Counted from the first letter of the stretch, positions 8,185 to 19,106 are shown. The stretch: 64,000 nt of DNA from Diplonema papillatum (GCA_030068145.1 JAPJBO010000036.1:372001-436000), one strand, 5' to 3'. The notes: a model not told the origin generated them from the sequence alone. Made by a program: numbers and translations.

Positions 8185-10839
8185 TCACTTCGTGTAGAAC
8201 AAGAGCGCTGTAACGGCGTGCGCTTCCACGCTGTAGTTGAAGGTTCCGACGCTGGGGAACGAGTACACCTGGCTGCCCGTCATGTAGTCCTGCACGTATA
8301 CAGGCGAGCCTTGCAAACCGTACTTACTCTTGTCAACGGTGACTTGGAAGTCACACGAGACGTTCCGCTCAACGGCGGTGAACAGGCACATCATTGTTCG
8401 GAGTGCACCCGGGGTATCCAGTACGTAGCAAGCATGGCCAAGCGAATTGTAGGCAACGCCGAGCTTCACACCGTTTTTCACGCCGCGGGGGTGGCCGTGT
8501 GAAATGCGGGTGCGTGATGAGTTAGAAGTGACTGGCAGGTCTCGGGCTGCGCTGCCGTAGACGAGCCAATCGGAAACGAGCAGCTTCGCGTCGGACAGTG
8601 CGCGAAGGTACTCGATTTCAGGCGTGTACTGATCGTCGAGCAGGTACTGCTGCACCCCCATGGGCGGGTTCTGGTTGTCGCGGCCGATCAGGGAGTACCA
8701 CCCTATCTGCGACCCGAAGAGGAACATCTGCGCGTTCTTCGCGCTGAACACGTTGGGGTCCGGGGCGAAGTCGGCCTGGAAGAACTCGGCGCCCATCGAC
8801 CCGAAGTAGCCCCCGTACACCGCAGAAAACGCGTTGACCATCCGCTCCGGCCCCGTAAAGGGTGCGGAGGCATACCCCGTCAGTGACAGGTATACGTTGA
8901 TCCCGTCCATGAAAGACTCAGCGTTCGACTCCGTCAGCAAGATCGTGTCGTTCCCGATGCCAGCCCTCGCCTGCGCGAGCATGCTGCGGTAGCCTGATAC
9001 CCAGTGGCTCCCGCCTCCGATAGGGTGCCCGTGCGTACTGTCCCAGCACTGCCTCGCCCCCGCCGAAGCGATCTGGTCGAGGTACACCCCGTCCGTTTTC
9101 AGCTCGTTCACGATCGTTTTCACCGTTCCGGCGATCACGTCGTCCCAGTACTGCGTGGCGGGGCACATGACGTTGAACTCGGCTTTGCTGCCGTACGACT
9201 CGTTGTACGCGCTGAGGTCGCTCGATCCGAGGTTCAGCCGAGGCGACGCCTGCTTCGCGGCGTAGTTATACCCCTTGTCGTCGCCCCACGTCTTCGTCGC
9301 GATGTCGAAAATGCGGCCGTTGATGTACGGCGTGACGCGAACACCGGCGGAGCGCAGAGAAGCCATCGTTGCGTTGAAGCCGTCGCGCACGGGGAAGTAC
9401 TCGGGGTAGTGCGTGTCAAACCCGCACGTGATTTCCGACCCGCACTTCGTATAGTCCGACCCTGCCTCATACCCGAGCAGGTCCCACTCGTACCAGTGCA
9501 GCCCCAGCAACGCCTGCCCCAACCCGAATCGCTTCTGCACGGCGAGGACGCCGTTTTCGACCACTTTCGGATCGCCCCCCGTCGTGTTGAAGATGTCGTT
9601 GCCCTGCCAGTGCGAGTTGACCCACACCGTCGTGTTATCCAGCCACTTCGGGTGGTCCGCCCGGGTGCGCAACGGCCCGGCCTGCGTCCAGTCCGCGTTC
9701 GGAAGCACCCACGACCGGTAGATTTGCGACGCATCCCACCAGTCGCCCGTAAAGCAGCCGACCACGATGGGGAAATCGACCACGTGCGTTTGCAGCGGCT
9801 TTCCCGCATTTTCAGCCACCGCGCTGATAGTGAAGTCGACTGTCGGAACCGACCCTGTGCCCACTGTGGCTTGGAAACTTTTCGTAGACCCGTGCTTGTC
9901 GTGAGTGCCGATGTATACACCAGCGCTCGCCGGGTCGTAAGCCGCGAGGTACTGCAGCGTGGCTTGCGCACTGGGGTACCCCCCGAAAAAGCTGGAACAA
10001 GACCCAGCGACCTGGTAGTCCGGGTGGCACTGGGCGAGGTTCTTCATGGCCCAGCTTGTCTCTCCGCCCGAAAATGACTGCTTCATGCCCATCCGGCGCC
10101 GCAGCTCGAAGAACGCGCCGTTTGTGCGCGTCACCCCCGCGCACCGGCTGTGCAGCTCGCACGCTTCCTGCGCTTCCCGAAGAGTGGGGAACCCGAAGCA
10201 GCCCTGCAGCCTGTTTCCATCATCCGCGCAGCCTTCCAAAAACATCCCTTCAACTGCATCGGTCCAGTCACAAGACGATCGGCTTCCACCGGGGTTGATA
10301 GGTGGTCCATCTAGTCTGTTGCTTGCCGAGCAGTCCCGGACGATGCCGAAGCCGTTGTTTTCGAGCAGCGAAGAGCCGTCGTTCAACACGACGTTGGCCA
10401 GTTTGAACGCCCAGTTCCACAGCGTCAGTGCGTTTCCGCTTGAGGAGACCTTCAGCTGGAAGGTGAAGAGGTTGTCGACGGCCGACAAACTGACGGCGAG
10501 GGTGACATTGACGAGATGGTCGGCTGCTTTGCAGCTGGCCCACGACAGGTTCAGCTGGCTCCCCAGCAGAATATAATTGGCATCTGCGCACGTCTGAGCC
10601 GCGGGGCTCAAAGTGTACTGGCTGCCACTCGCATCGGCGACGGTAACGCTCCACAGAAGCCCGCTGGTAGAGCCTGTCACCATCTCTTGCTTGTTGGCAG
10701 CGGTCAAGTGCACGATTGAGCCGAAGCTCGAGCTGTCCGTCGAGAAACTCATCGCTGTTACCGAGTTGCCCAGAGTTACATATTCCGGCGCTGGTGCACC
10801 TGCAGCAGTGAGTGCCAGCAACGCGACTGCCACTGACAT
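8185..10839 (-). CDS. Secreted DUF6259-like glycoside hydrolase with PAN-like insert
   Basis: An 884-residue frame starting with a clear signal peptide (MSVAVALLALTAAGAPA). An N-terminal beta-sandwich is followed by a Cys-rich insert at about residues 193-280: GCFGFPTLREAQEACELHSR, then CAGVTR and a later Cys-containing stretch, the pattern of PAN/apple-like segments. The rest is a TIM-barrel-like glycosidase with LHWYEWD, a VYLDQ strand end (Asp near 587) and LLTESNAESF (Glu near 636). Those two acids are my best guess at catalytic residues, by analogy with retaining glycosidases of this clan. A C-terminal beta domain follows. Many N-x-S/T sites fit secretion. It probably cleaves an external or vacuolar glycan; the substrate is not readable. 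Stop is TGA. No intron is needed. Confidence 0.75.
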   Translation of the reverse strand: MSVAVALLALTAAGAPAPEYVTLGNSVTAMSFSTDSSSFGSIVHLTAANKQEMVTGSTSGLLWSVTVADASGSQYTLSPAAQTCADANYILLGSQLNLSWASCKAADHLVNVTLAVSLSAVDNLFTFQLKVSSSGNALTLWNWAFKLANVVLNDGSSLLENNGFGIVRDCSASNRLDGPPINPGGSRSSCDWTDAVEGMFLEGCADDGNRLQGCFGFPTLREAQEACELHSRCAGVTRTNGAFFELRRRMGMKQSFSGGETSWAMKNLAQCHPDYQVAGSCSSFFGGYPSAQATLQYLAAYDPASAGVYIGTHDKHGSTKSFQATVGTGSVPTVDFTISAVAENAGKPLQTHVVDFPIVVGCFTGDWWDASQIYRSWVLPNADWTQAGPLRTRADHPKWLDNTTVWVNSHWQGNDIFNTTGGDPKVVENGVLAVQKRFGLGQALLGLHWYEWDLLGYEAGSDYTKCGSEITCGFDTHYPEYFPVRDGFNATMASLRSAGVRVTPYINGRIFDIATKTWGDDKGYNYAAKQASPRLNLGSSDLSAYNESYGSKAEFNVMCPATQYWDDVIAGTVKTIVNELKTDGVYLDQIASAGARQCWDSTHGHPIGGGSHWVSGYRSMLAQARAGIGNDTILLTESNAESFMDGINVYLSLTGYASAPFTGPERMVNAFSAVYGGYFGSMGAEFFQADFAPDPNVFSAKNAQMFLFGSQIGWYSLIGRDNQNPPMGVQQYLLDDQYTPEIEYLRALSDAKLLVSDWLVYGSAARDLPVTSNSSRTRISHGHPRGVKNGVKLGVAYNSLGHACYVLDTPGALRTMMCLFTAVERNVSCDFQVTVDKSKYGLQGSPVYVQDYMTGSQVYSFPSVGTFNYSVEAHAVTALLFYTK

Positions 10840-12284
10840 CGTTGCTTTCTTTTCCCTACACGCGTACCTGCAGGAGCTTGGAATGCATCGAGGTAATCTT
10901 GCTCGGTCTTGTTGTGGTTGCCTACTGATCCAATGACAATGAAACGGTATTCAACAACTTTGCTTTCTCCTGCTTTCTCGCATCGTTTAGACCGTTCGTC
11001 TTGGGCTCTGCCATTCGACTCACGTGCGAATCCACATGACAAATGCTGTGAGCGAGAATCACGGCATACCCAAGACGCGCACACATGGCGATGCGGAAGA
11101 GCGAGCCAAATGCAGGTCTCTGATCCTTCCAAGTGTCGCAGCCTAGCATAGAAACGACACGGACGCATTAAGCGAGTTTGAGGGCCTTGTAGCAACCTAC
11201 CATGAAAAAGGATGGGAAGAATCGTTTGAATTTGCACCGTGCTGGGGGTCAAGAAGGGTTTGCAGAAGGCGAGACTCCAATATCGCTTCGACTTCCTCCA
11301 ACTGGCGGCACTTCGAGTACCTTTCGAAAAAAGAAATGTGAAAACGGGTTCGAGAAAGGTTTGGAGAGAGTAGTGCGGTTTACGTCTGATTTAGCTCAGC
11401 GAACGCTTGGTCCATCGTTGACTGTCGGTCGTCACAGCAGGCGGGCTGGTCTGCTTTGGGATAAAGACTCTTGACAGCATTGCCTAGAAGGCGGCCGGAC
11501 TTCTTTCCAAAAGGAAGGAAACCCGAAAAATACGGGGCAGGAACCCCTACGTTTGTGAGGAAAGAGGCGCAGCGCCTCAGCTTTTTAGCTACATGCAATG
11601 TGTGTGGAAACTGAACCGCCCCAAGTAAGACCTTCTGATCATGGTAATTTGCAAATTTGCCACCTGAAACCACGTCCAGGATTTGGGCTCAGCGTAGTGC
11701 GGTCAACGAAAACTAGTTTCCCCTTCTACTTTCTCCTACTCTCGCGGTGTACGGGTTCCCCAGGTTCCCTGTTGGCAGACTGAGGCAAGGTGGGGGTCTC
11801 GGTGCAGGGTCCCACCCCCCTCCGCCCCCTTGTTTGCGTGCGCGGGGTGACGGTTCCAGGCACTCAGACACCCACAGGAACCGCAGAGCCCCAAAACCGG
11901 GTTTTTGGCTGAAACCGGCTTTTTTGCTCGGGCAGACAAAGAGCTAAAGTCCCCTGCCTCAAGCGAACTTTAACTCTAAAAAGTAAGAACTACCCAATTT
12001 GGACGGTGAACACCGCCCCTACGCTCCCAAGAATCGTGAGATATAAGCTTGCGGTGGTGGTGTGCACGTCTATCAAACTCCGGAGATGGTAAGTGAAAAG
12101 ATTCGAATTGCAGTGACACACCGTGACGCGCCATGTAACTGCAGTACTGTACAGTACAGGGGGCCACTTGAAATCATAATTTACAAATTATTTTTATTTT
12201 TTTGAAAACCCGAAACCGGAAAAACCCGGTTTCTGAAACCGGGAAACCGGGTGTGTAAAGTCCCCTGGCTTGAGGATTCCGGGG

Positions 12285-12400
12285 GTTTAGGGTCTCCGTG
12301 TGACCTTTGTTAAATGGGTTCTTAGAGCGGGTTGTTTCTTCGGTGTACGGCTAGCCATGCCCGGGACTGACTGTGACCGACACCAAGTACATTCCTTCGG
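12285..12400 (+). repeat. Dispersed repeat R4, copy 1
   Basis: Shares GTCTCCGTGTGACCTTTGTT, AAATGGGTTCTT and a GACCGACACCAAGTA-like tail with 38810-38975, and the first half with 55515-55600. No terminal repeats were seen. Confidence 0.65.
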
Positions 12401-12525
12401 GTGTAATCTTGGGCCCCCCACGTTGTACGTTTTTCTGACACGTTCGTAGTCTTCGATCAAGTCGGGACTTGGGCAGCAGCGGAAGACGCTGCTGGCTTGT
12501 TGTTGCTGTTGTTGTTAGAGTTTGT

Positions 12526-12604
12526 CTAGTAGCAGTATTGTGCATCCACAACTTTCCCACAGTACATTATGGGATAGTTGTGGGTGCACAGGACTGCTAG
12601 TAGT
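12526..12604. repeat. Foldback (near-palindrome) just past the ALC1 stop
   Basis: Left arm CTAGTAGCAGTATTGTGCAT..., about 34 nt; right arm is its reverse complement with about six mismatches, around a short CAGTACATTA loop. It ends about 30 bp downstream of the ALC1 stop codon on the coding strand. It could be a tiny MITE or an RNA 3'-end hairpin. Confidence 0.75.
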
Positions 12605-12632
12605 TATCAGTCGGAGGCCGTCAATGTGCGGT

Positions 12633-15600
12633 TTAAGACTTGACAGCCCCTTCGCAGCTCTCCGTCACATCGGGTACTTGGTCGACGGCGGTCGGTTCCG
12701 TAGGGCCGTCCCCGCTTGTAGCTTGCTGCTGCTGCTGTTGCTGTCGATGGAGGCTGTCCATTGATGTGAGCAGAGAGAACGGCTGCACTGCAGCCTGGGG
12801 CGCCGCTTCTGTTTCCTCGGGAGTGTCCAGCAGCATGCCGCCGGGCGATCCCCGTGGAGAGTCCACCTTTTGCTGCTTGCTCGGGACACCGTCCTCGTCG
12901 TCGTCCGCGACCCTCGGGCTGTCTCTGACCCGCTTACCCCTCCGGCCCCCCCTCGTCGGGCGCCTGAAGTAGTGGACGAATACCGGGAACCCAGCCAGGT
13001 GCTTAGCGATGTACTTCTCGATCGCGACCCAGTTGCTGTGGTGCCCGCCGAAGAACGGCAGGTGGACCGCCGGCAGCAGGCGCGCGGCGGCCAGCTTCCT
13101 GCACGCGGCCCCGATCTTCGCGAGCGCCGCCTCCAGCAGCGGGAAGTCGACCTTCCCCGCCGCCGACGCGCGCATGACCGTGGCGAGCAGAACCGCGAGG
13201 GACGGGTACAGCGGAAGCAGGTGCACGTCGCCCAGGCGGAGGTCCTGGGCCTTTTTCGCGGCCTCGTAGTGGTCGCCGACGGCGTCGGACAGCTGGTCGA
13301 GGGCCGAAAAGGTGCCGCCGGCGCCCCAGACGCCGCTGTTGTCGACGGGTTGGAACACCAGGTTCACCACGTTGGGCGCGGCCGCCGCCGCGCTGTCCTC
13401 GTCGTCCCCGTTGCAGAGGGAGTACAGGATCTCCGTCGCAGCAGCGCACGACTCTGGCTTCGTGACGTCGCCTTCTACGTGGAACGGTTTGTCACATCGA
13501 CCTTCGTCCCAGACCAGCGTCTCTTCTTCGTCTTGTTCGGCATTCCCAGTCTCCCCTCGCGCTTGCTCGCGCACGCGTTGCATGTACCTCTGCAGTTGCG
13601 TGATCAATTTGTCGACCTCGTCGCGGTACCCCGAGACTGGCTCCACCTGCTTCGTCACGTACCCGGCCGCTTCCCACCGCTTCTTCAACCGGGCACGGCG
13701 GGCGTCTTCCCTTTCGGACGGTGCCACCTCCGGCTTGCACGGCGCATCGTCGGCTCCCGGCTGCGGCGCGGCGCCGCGGCGGACAGGCACCTGCAGCGGG
13801 ATCGCGGCCGCAAGCGCCCGGAGGGCGGCCTCGCCTCTCTTCAACACGTCGTCCTTCGTGTAGTCGACGCCTTCGTAGGTCATGTGCCGCCGGGCCGGCT
13901 TCGGGGCGCCGGGCGGCCCCGCTGTAGTCGGGGGCGACGGTGAGCGGCGGGGGTCTGCGGCAGCGGGCTCCGGTGCACCTTCCACGTCGTATTGGACGAC
14001 ACGCGCCTTCTTCAGCAGGTCGCTCATCGACTCCTCCTCGTTGAGCAGCGCCCGGAACTCCGGGTCCAGGTACGTCTCTATCGGCGTCTCGGCGGCCCCG
14101 GCTTTCTCCAGGGCCACGTCGGCTACCGAGTCGAGGAGGCACACGTCCGGGTCTGTGATCTCCTGCACCGGGGCTCGGTTGGGGCGGTCTGGTTGCGGGA
14201 AGGTCATGGCTGCGGCCGCCTTTACGAGCTCGAGAAGTTCGACGGAGCTGGGGTTGTGCTTTTTTCCGGCGGCCGGGGCGTCGTCGATGACCGGCGACGT
14301 GTCGAGCACCGCTTTGATCAGCGCCGTCTTCTTGATCCCGCGGGAGAGGATGATGTCTTCGATCGTGCCTTTCGACAGCAGCCGGTACACTGTCACCGGC
14401 TTGGTCTGCCCCATGCGGTGGGCGCGGTCCTGCGCCTGCAAGTCCATCGTCGGGTTCCAATCATGGTCGAAGAAAACAACAGTGTCCGCCGTCGTGAGGT
14501 TGAGCCCAAGCCCCCCTGCCCTCGTCGACAGGAGGAACACAAACGAGTCGGCGGACGTCGTGAACGAAGCCAGCGCTTCCCTCCGGTCGGCAGCGCGCAG
14601 GCTGCCGTCCAGACGCTCGTAGGCGTGTCCCCGGTGGATCATGTAGTCCTGCAAAATGTCGAGCACGCTGGTAAACTGCGAAAACACGAGCACTCTGTGG
14701 CCGGTGTCCTTCAGGTGAGCTAACAGCTTGTCGAGGACGAAGAGCTTCCCTGAGTTGAGGACGACGTGTTCGCCGATTTCGTAGGGTTCTCGTTCGATGC
14801 TCGGGAAGAGGTACGGGTGCAAGCAGCACTTCCGAAGCTGCATGACGACGTTGGAGACGGACCCGGCAGCGCCCTTTGCAGCGAGGAGCAGCCCCGCCGT
14901 CTTGCGCAGGAAGCTGCGGTACAGCAGCTTCTGCACCGGCGCGAGCGGGCACGAGAGGACGACTTCTGTCTTCGTCGGCAGCCGCAGCGCGGCCTCGACC
15001 TTCGTGCGCCGGAGCTGGACGTACCGCAGGATTTCCCGCAGGGCGCTGACCGCGGGGGCCCGGGCCTTTTGGTCGCTGCGAGACGCGCCGGCGAACCATG
15101 TCGAGCAGAAGGACTCGCAGTCCTGAAAAAGGGCCGGATTTGCGACATTAAGCAGCGACCAGAGGTCGCGGACGGTGTTCTGCAGCGGCGTGCCGGTGAG
15201 CAGCAGGCGCCGGCGGACGTGCAGGAGCCCGCACCGCCGCTTCGGCTCGTTGAACGCGGCCGCGACGGCCGGGTTTTTGAGCCGGTGCGCCTCGTCGACC
15301 ACAATCAGCGGGCTGTCGAACGCCGTCAAGAAGTAGTCGTCCAGCTTCAGCAGCTCCGGTGTCGTGACGACGCAGTGGATCTTGGGTATGTGCAAGACAC
15401 CGGACGACGGCACTTTTTTCCTCCGAAGGTGATCCGTGACGGAGTCACGGGTTGCCAGCCTTTCTTCCTTGTCCCCGACGTACTTCAACACCCGTACACT
15501 CGGTGCGAACTTTTCGAACTCGCTCGCCCAGTTGTCCACCGTCGACAGGGGGCATACCACGAGGACCGGCGGCTTCCCTTCGGCCAACTCGTCGGTCTCG

Positions 15601-16115
15601 TTGACCAGCCACGCCACCAACGCGATGGTCTGCAGCGTTTTCCCGACGCCCATTTCGTCGCCGAGTATCCCGCCCAGCCCGTTGCGGTACAGGCGCTGGA
15701 ACCACGCGAGGCCGACTAGCTGGTGAGGCTTCGGGGTCCCGCGGATGTAAGGGACGGACGCGGCGGCAGCGGGGGGTGTGTCGATGGACGGGCAGCCGAA
15801 CCGCTTCTTCACGGCGTGCAGCAGCGAGGCGGCGGAGGTGACCGGCTCGCCGCTGCCGCCCGGGAAGCGCAGGGCCAGCTCCTGCGCGATCTTGGCTTGC
15901 TCCCGCTGCGCTTTGGCGCGGCTCTGCTTTTCGGACATGTAGACATCGTCGCGCTTCTTCCGCGTGCGCGCGGATCTGTTGGGGTTGAAGTACACCGGTC
16001 CGCGGCTTCGAGGCTGTGCGTGGCTGTCCGACGAAGAGTCGTCGTCCGCAGTCTTCTCAGAATCGACGTCTGCTTCTTCGTCGTCGCTGCTTTCACTTTG
16101 CTGCACCGCTTTCAT
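12633..16115 (-). CDS. CHD1L: ALC1/CHD1L-like SNF2 remodeller with macro domain
   Basis: 1160 residues. SNF2 ATPase: GDEMGVGKT (Walker A, 152-160), VVDEAHRLKN (DEAH 274-277), LTGTPLQN (306-313), STRAGGLGLNL (530-540) and QDRAHRMGQ (562-570). An acidic/basic linker follows. Residues 883-1052 match the ALC1 macro domain: VDNSGVWGAGGTFSALD aligns with the VDDSGHWGRGGLF loop of ALC1, and HLPFFGGHHSNW aligns with its HLPRIG...NW region, ending in HYFRR. In animals ALC1 slides nucleosomes once its macro domain binds poly(ADP-ribose) at DNA breaks; the same role is inferred. The tail has a basic KRVRDSP patch and a Gln run (GCTG repeats, near 12715-12745). The first 80 residues are acidic. Two truncated copies of this 5' end lie just upstream (16116-16800). 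The start Met is shared with those copies, which supports it. Confidence 0.92.
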   Translation of the reverse strand: MKAVQQSESSDDEEADVDSEKTADDDSSSDSHAQPRSRGPVYFNPNRSARTRKKRDDVYMSEKQSRAKAQREQAKIAQELALRFPGGSGEPVTSAASLLHAVKKRFGCPSIDTPPAAAASVPYIRGTPKPHQLVGLAWFQRLYRNGLGGILGDEMGVGKTLQTIALVAWLVNETDELAEGKPPVLVVCPLSTVDNWASEFEKFAPSVRVLKYVGDKEERLATRDSVTDHLRRKKVPSSGVLHIPKIHCVVTTPELLKLDDYFLTAFDSPLIVVDEAHRLKNPAVAAAFNEPKRRCGLLHVRRRLLLTGTPLQNTVRDLWSLLNVANPALFQDCESFCSTWFAGASRSDQKARAPAVSALREILRYVQLRRTKVEAALRLPTKTEVVLSCPLAPVQKLLYRSFLRKTAGLLLAAKGAAGSVSNVVMQLRKCCLHPYLFPSIEREPYEIGEHVVLNSGKLFVLDKLLAHLKDTGHRVLVFSQFTSVLDILQDYMIHRGHAYERLDGSLRAADRREALASFTTSADSFVFLLSTRAGGLGLNLTTADTVVFFDHDWNPTMDLQAQDRAHRMGQTKPVTVYRLLSKGTIEDIILSRGIKKTALIKAVLDTSPVIDDAPAAGKKHNPSSVELLELVKAAAAMTFPQPDRPNRAPVQEITDPDVCLLDSVADVALEKAGAAETPIETYLDPEFRALLNEEESMSDLLKKARVVQYDVEGAPEPAAADPRRSPSPPTTAGPPGAPKPARRHMTYEGVDYTKDDVLKRGEAALRALAAAIPLQVPVRRGAAPQPGADDAPCKPEVAPSEREDARRARLKKRWEAAGYVTKQVEPVSGYRDEVDKLITQLQRYMQRVREQARGETGNAEQDEEETLVWDEGRCDKPFHVEGDVTKPESCAAATEILYSLCNGDDEDSAAAAAPNVVNLVFQPVDNSGVWGAGGTFSALDQLSDAVGDHYEAAKKAQDLRLGDVHLLPLYPSLAVLLATVMRASAAGKVDFPLLEAALAKIGAACRKLAAARLLPAVHLPFFGGHHSNWVAIEKYIAKHLAGFPVFVHYFRRPTRGGRRGKRVRDSPRVADDDEDGVPSKQQKVDSPRGSPGGMLLDTPEETEAAPQAAVQPFSLLTSMDSLHRQQQQQQQATSGDGPTEPTAVDQVPDVTESCEGAVKS

Positions 16116-16800
16116 GTCGCCCTCTTGCTTTTCTTGTAATGCAACCTGGGTTTGCTTTTGTTTGTGCTATTCGATGAACCCTGGTCTTGGGATGTGTTGA
16201 CCATACAACGAACCTTCTTGAGTTCTTGACAGCTTGCAGACGCGTTTGTCTGTGCCAGCTCCTGCACGATCCGGGCTTGCTCCCGCTGCGCTTTGGCGCG
16301 GCTCTGCTTTTCGGAGGTGTAGACATCGTCCCGCGTGGCTGTCCGACAAAGAGTCGTCATCCGCAGTCTTCTCAGACTCGACGTCTGCTTCTTCGTCGTC
16401 GTTGCTTTCACTTTGCTGCACCGCTTTCATGTCGCCCTCTTGCTTTTCGTGTCATGCAACCTGGGTTTGCTTTTGTTTGCGCTATTCCGATGAACCCTGA
16501 ATTGACCATACAATGAACCTTCTTGAGTCTTGACAGCTTGCAGACGCGTTTGTCTGTGCCAGCTCCTGCACGATCCGGGCTTGCTCCCGCTGCGCTTTGG
16601 CGCGGCTCTGCTTTTCGGAGGTGTAGACATCGTCGCGCTTCTTCCGCGTGCACGCGGATCGGTTGGGGTTGAAGTGTCTTCTCAGAATCGACGTCTGCTT
16701 CTTCGTCGTCGGTGCTTTCACTTTGCTGCACCGCTTTCATGTCGCCCCCTCGCTTTTTTAATAGTGCAACCCCTGGATTTGTTATCGTTTCCGCTTTTGG
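16116..16800 (-). pseudogene. Two tandem copies of the ALC1 5' end
   Basis: Copy 1 (about 16217-16500) and copy 2 (about 16530-16790) repeat the ALC1 leader, start codon and the codons for MKAVQQSES, DDEEADVDSEKT and KQSRAKAQREQA. They then break off after QELA into a shared tail containing CAAACGCGTCTGCAAGCTGT. The two units are spaced about 305 bp. Each lacks part of the acidic segment: copy 1 loses the RSARTRKK part and copy 2 loses SSDSHAQPRSRG. Neither can encode a remodeller. Both are head-to-tail with the gene. They could act as decoy promoters or leader exons, or be plain slippage products. Confidence 0.85.
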
Positions 16801-18479
16801 GTCTTCTCGTCTAGCGAGGGCGGCGGAAATGAATGTTTCAGCTGATGATTCAGGCTCCACACACTACGCTACTGTTCATCAGTCTAACCCCTTGTTGTTT
16901 ACGCTTCTCTTCACCCAGTGAGTCCGTTGACAACCAACGGCGCATTTCGGACGGAGAAGGAAAGGTTGGTGAAGGCCATATACACGTCTTACCAGGGATA
17001 ATGCTGGCTCGAACGTTGAGGCAATCCCACAAACTCTCATGCATCTTGCTAGCTGATAAGCATCAGGCAATCTTACAAGAAACAAGCGAGAACAGTTGAG
17101 TCGCAACTCTTAACAAAACAGATAGAAAAAAGGGGGGGATATTATTCGCTTTTTCCACACGAAAGGGGGTCGGCTAACTCAGATTCGCTCCCGCATTCGT
17201 GAGAAGCACACGCTCAAGAGGTCTAGTCAAGTATTCTGCAGTACTTTCAAGAGACAAAAGAATCAACCCATGAGGCTCCGGGGGGACCGTCCGCATCCAG
17301 TTGTCCTTCCGGGTGCAGAAATGAACGCGAACCTCGGACTAAGATGCATTGGAACCTGCGACACGTGTGTACAAGACGTTTTTCCGACCCCCGAGGACGT
17401 GTCTCATAAACGGAGAACACGCGCTCCCAACGTGCACCGGACAGCACCTGCTTTGTATTTCGGGGTCTTGTTGCGAGTGGGGGAGATCACCGGCGTGTTG
17501 ATGAGTACCGCAGTATGCCAGCCTTCTCACTTTCGGCGCCTTTTCGACGTGGAGCAACCCTGTGGCGGTTGCGAATCGTTGCCGAAAGCTGGTGACAACG
17601 CCGTTGATGCTGCGGACGGGGGGTTGAGCATGCACACCTTCTAGTGGTGCTTGCATACCACGAAGCAACACACCCTGCTGCAAGTACGCATAGCATGTAG
17701 TAGTGCTACGCATGTAGCTGTATCCCCAGCAGTAAGAAGAATTGCTCATCTCGAACATTCTCCTCCTCGCGCTTTGTGCGGCGATTGGCGATGGGTGAGC
17801 GATTCGCTGTCCAGACCTGGGCTACCAGCCGAAGTGACCAAAGCGGCCTTTTGCTGCGATTTTCGCCCAGTGGCATGAACGAAAAATGGTGAAAGGTGCC
17901 GGGTTCAACAAAAGCTCGCGAACTGGGAAAAGAAGGTCGCGTACACACGTACAACGCAGAGGTACCTGGGGGGAAAATGACGATTAAGGAGATCTAACAA
18001 CAAACAAAGAAGGATCAGCAACCAAAGGTTTTACACAAAGAGAAAGTGAGTACGGAGCGGGGTGACGTTGTATACGTGCCGGCGTGCACTTAGCGCCGTG
18101 GAGGTGAGAAATTCGTGAAAATTGTTTGTACTTGTACCTGCCCTTCCCCTACCCAAGTACTTATACAGGTGGATACGGAAGGTACGCACGCGGCTTCTTG
18201 ACTTGTATGGTCCCCCCGCTGCAAGAAAAGGAAAGCTACGCGGTGTAGAAGAGCCTGCGCTGTTTGTTGGTTGAGCCAGAGAGCAAGATCGTAGCCACTC
18301 CTGTGAACACTGGTCGCCTGTCTTGTCTTTTCAGTGTTACGTTCTACGGCTTCTCTGGTTGACGCCACGGTATTGGCTGAAGTCCACTCCTACCATGCTG
18401 TTCGCTAGATTTGGAGCAACCTGGGCACGGTTCGAAGACGTCCAAGACGACGGTTGGATCTTGGTGGCGGCGGCGTTTC
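16801..18479. other. Intergenic region, nothing recognised
   Basis: Open frames on both strands here (for example 17270-17758) show no conserved motif and do not share the codon bias of the real genes. No repeat ends were recognised. Confidence 0.5.
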
Positions 18480-19106
18480 CGTCGGCGGCTAGCGCTCGCA
18501 GTGCTGGGGACGACGATAAGCCAGACATGAGCGTGGGGATCGTGGTCGCAGTTGAGACAGTGGACACTGTTTTTTAAGCAGCTTCGAAGCAGCAGCATCG
18601 TGGACGCGATTCGAAGAAGCTCAAGACGACGACGAGTCAGAAACTGGCATGGGGATGGTGGTCGCCGTCGACACAGTGGACGCTGTTCTCGAGAGCATCT
18701 TCGGAGGAGCAGCAGACTCGCAGTTCCGCTCGGGAGAAAGCGACTGGCGGGTCCTGCAGCCGCGGAAGGTGGCCTGGATGCGCGTGGCCGCCTGCGCCTG
18801 CTCCTTTTCCTCCTTCGCCTTGTGCCGCGCTTGCTTCCCGCGAAACGTCGCTTGGATCTTCGTCGCCGCCTGGCCCTCCTCCGCCTTCTTCCTCTGCCGG
18901 ATCGGGGAAACCGAGGCCCTCGCCTGCTTTCCCCGGAATACCGCTTGGATCTTCGTGGCGGCGGCCTAGCGCTCGCAGTGCTGGGGACGACGATAAGTCA
19001 GACATGGGCGTGGGGATCGTGGTCGCAGTTGAGACAGTGGACACTGTTTTTTAAGCAGCTTCGAGGCAGCAGCATCGTGGACGCGATTCGAAGAAGTGTG
19101 AAAACG
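18480..19106 (-). pseudogene. Tandem copies of the IQ-protein 3' end
   Basis: Three head-to-tail pieces. The middle one (18620-18965) is nearly identical to 19262-19690. It encodes the last IQ motifs and the terminus TVSTATTIPTPMSDS, with a 9-bp deletion in the TAEKAKEE region and one fewer IQ repeat. On either side (18480-18616 and 18961-19098) are two closely matching, more diverged versions that keep TVSTATTIPT and a downstream segment shared by both. The high identity of the middle copy suggests a recent duplication or gene conversion. Confidence 0.9.

Larger units (their letters stand above)
10840..12632. other. Intergenic region between hydrolase and ALC1
   Basis: No gene is supported. 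A minus-strand frame near 10922-11252 has locally protein-like sequence but no family I can name; it could be an eroded TE. AAACCGGGTT-type short inverted repeats recur at 11888-11925 and 12205-12250. An R4 repeat copy lies at 12285-12400 and a foldback at 12526-12604. Confidence 0.5.
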
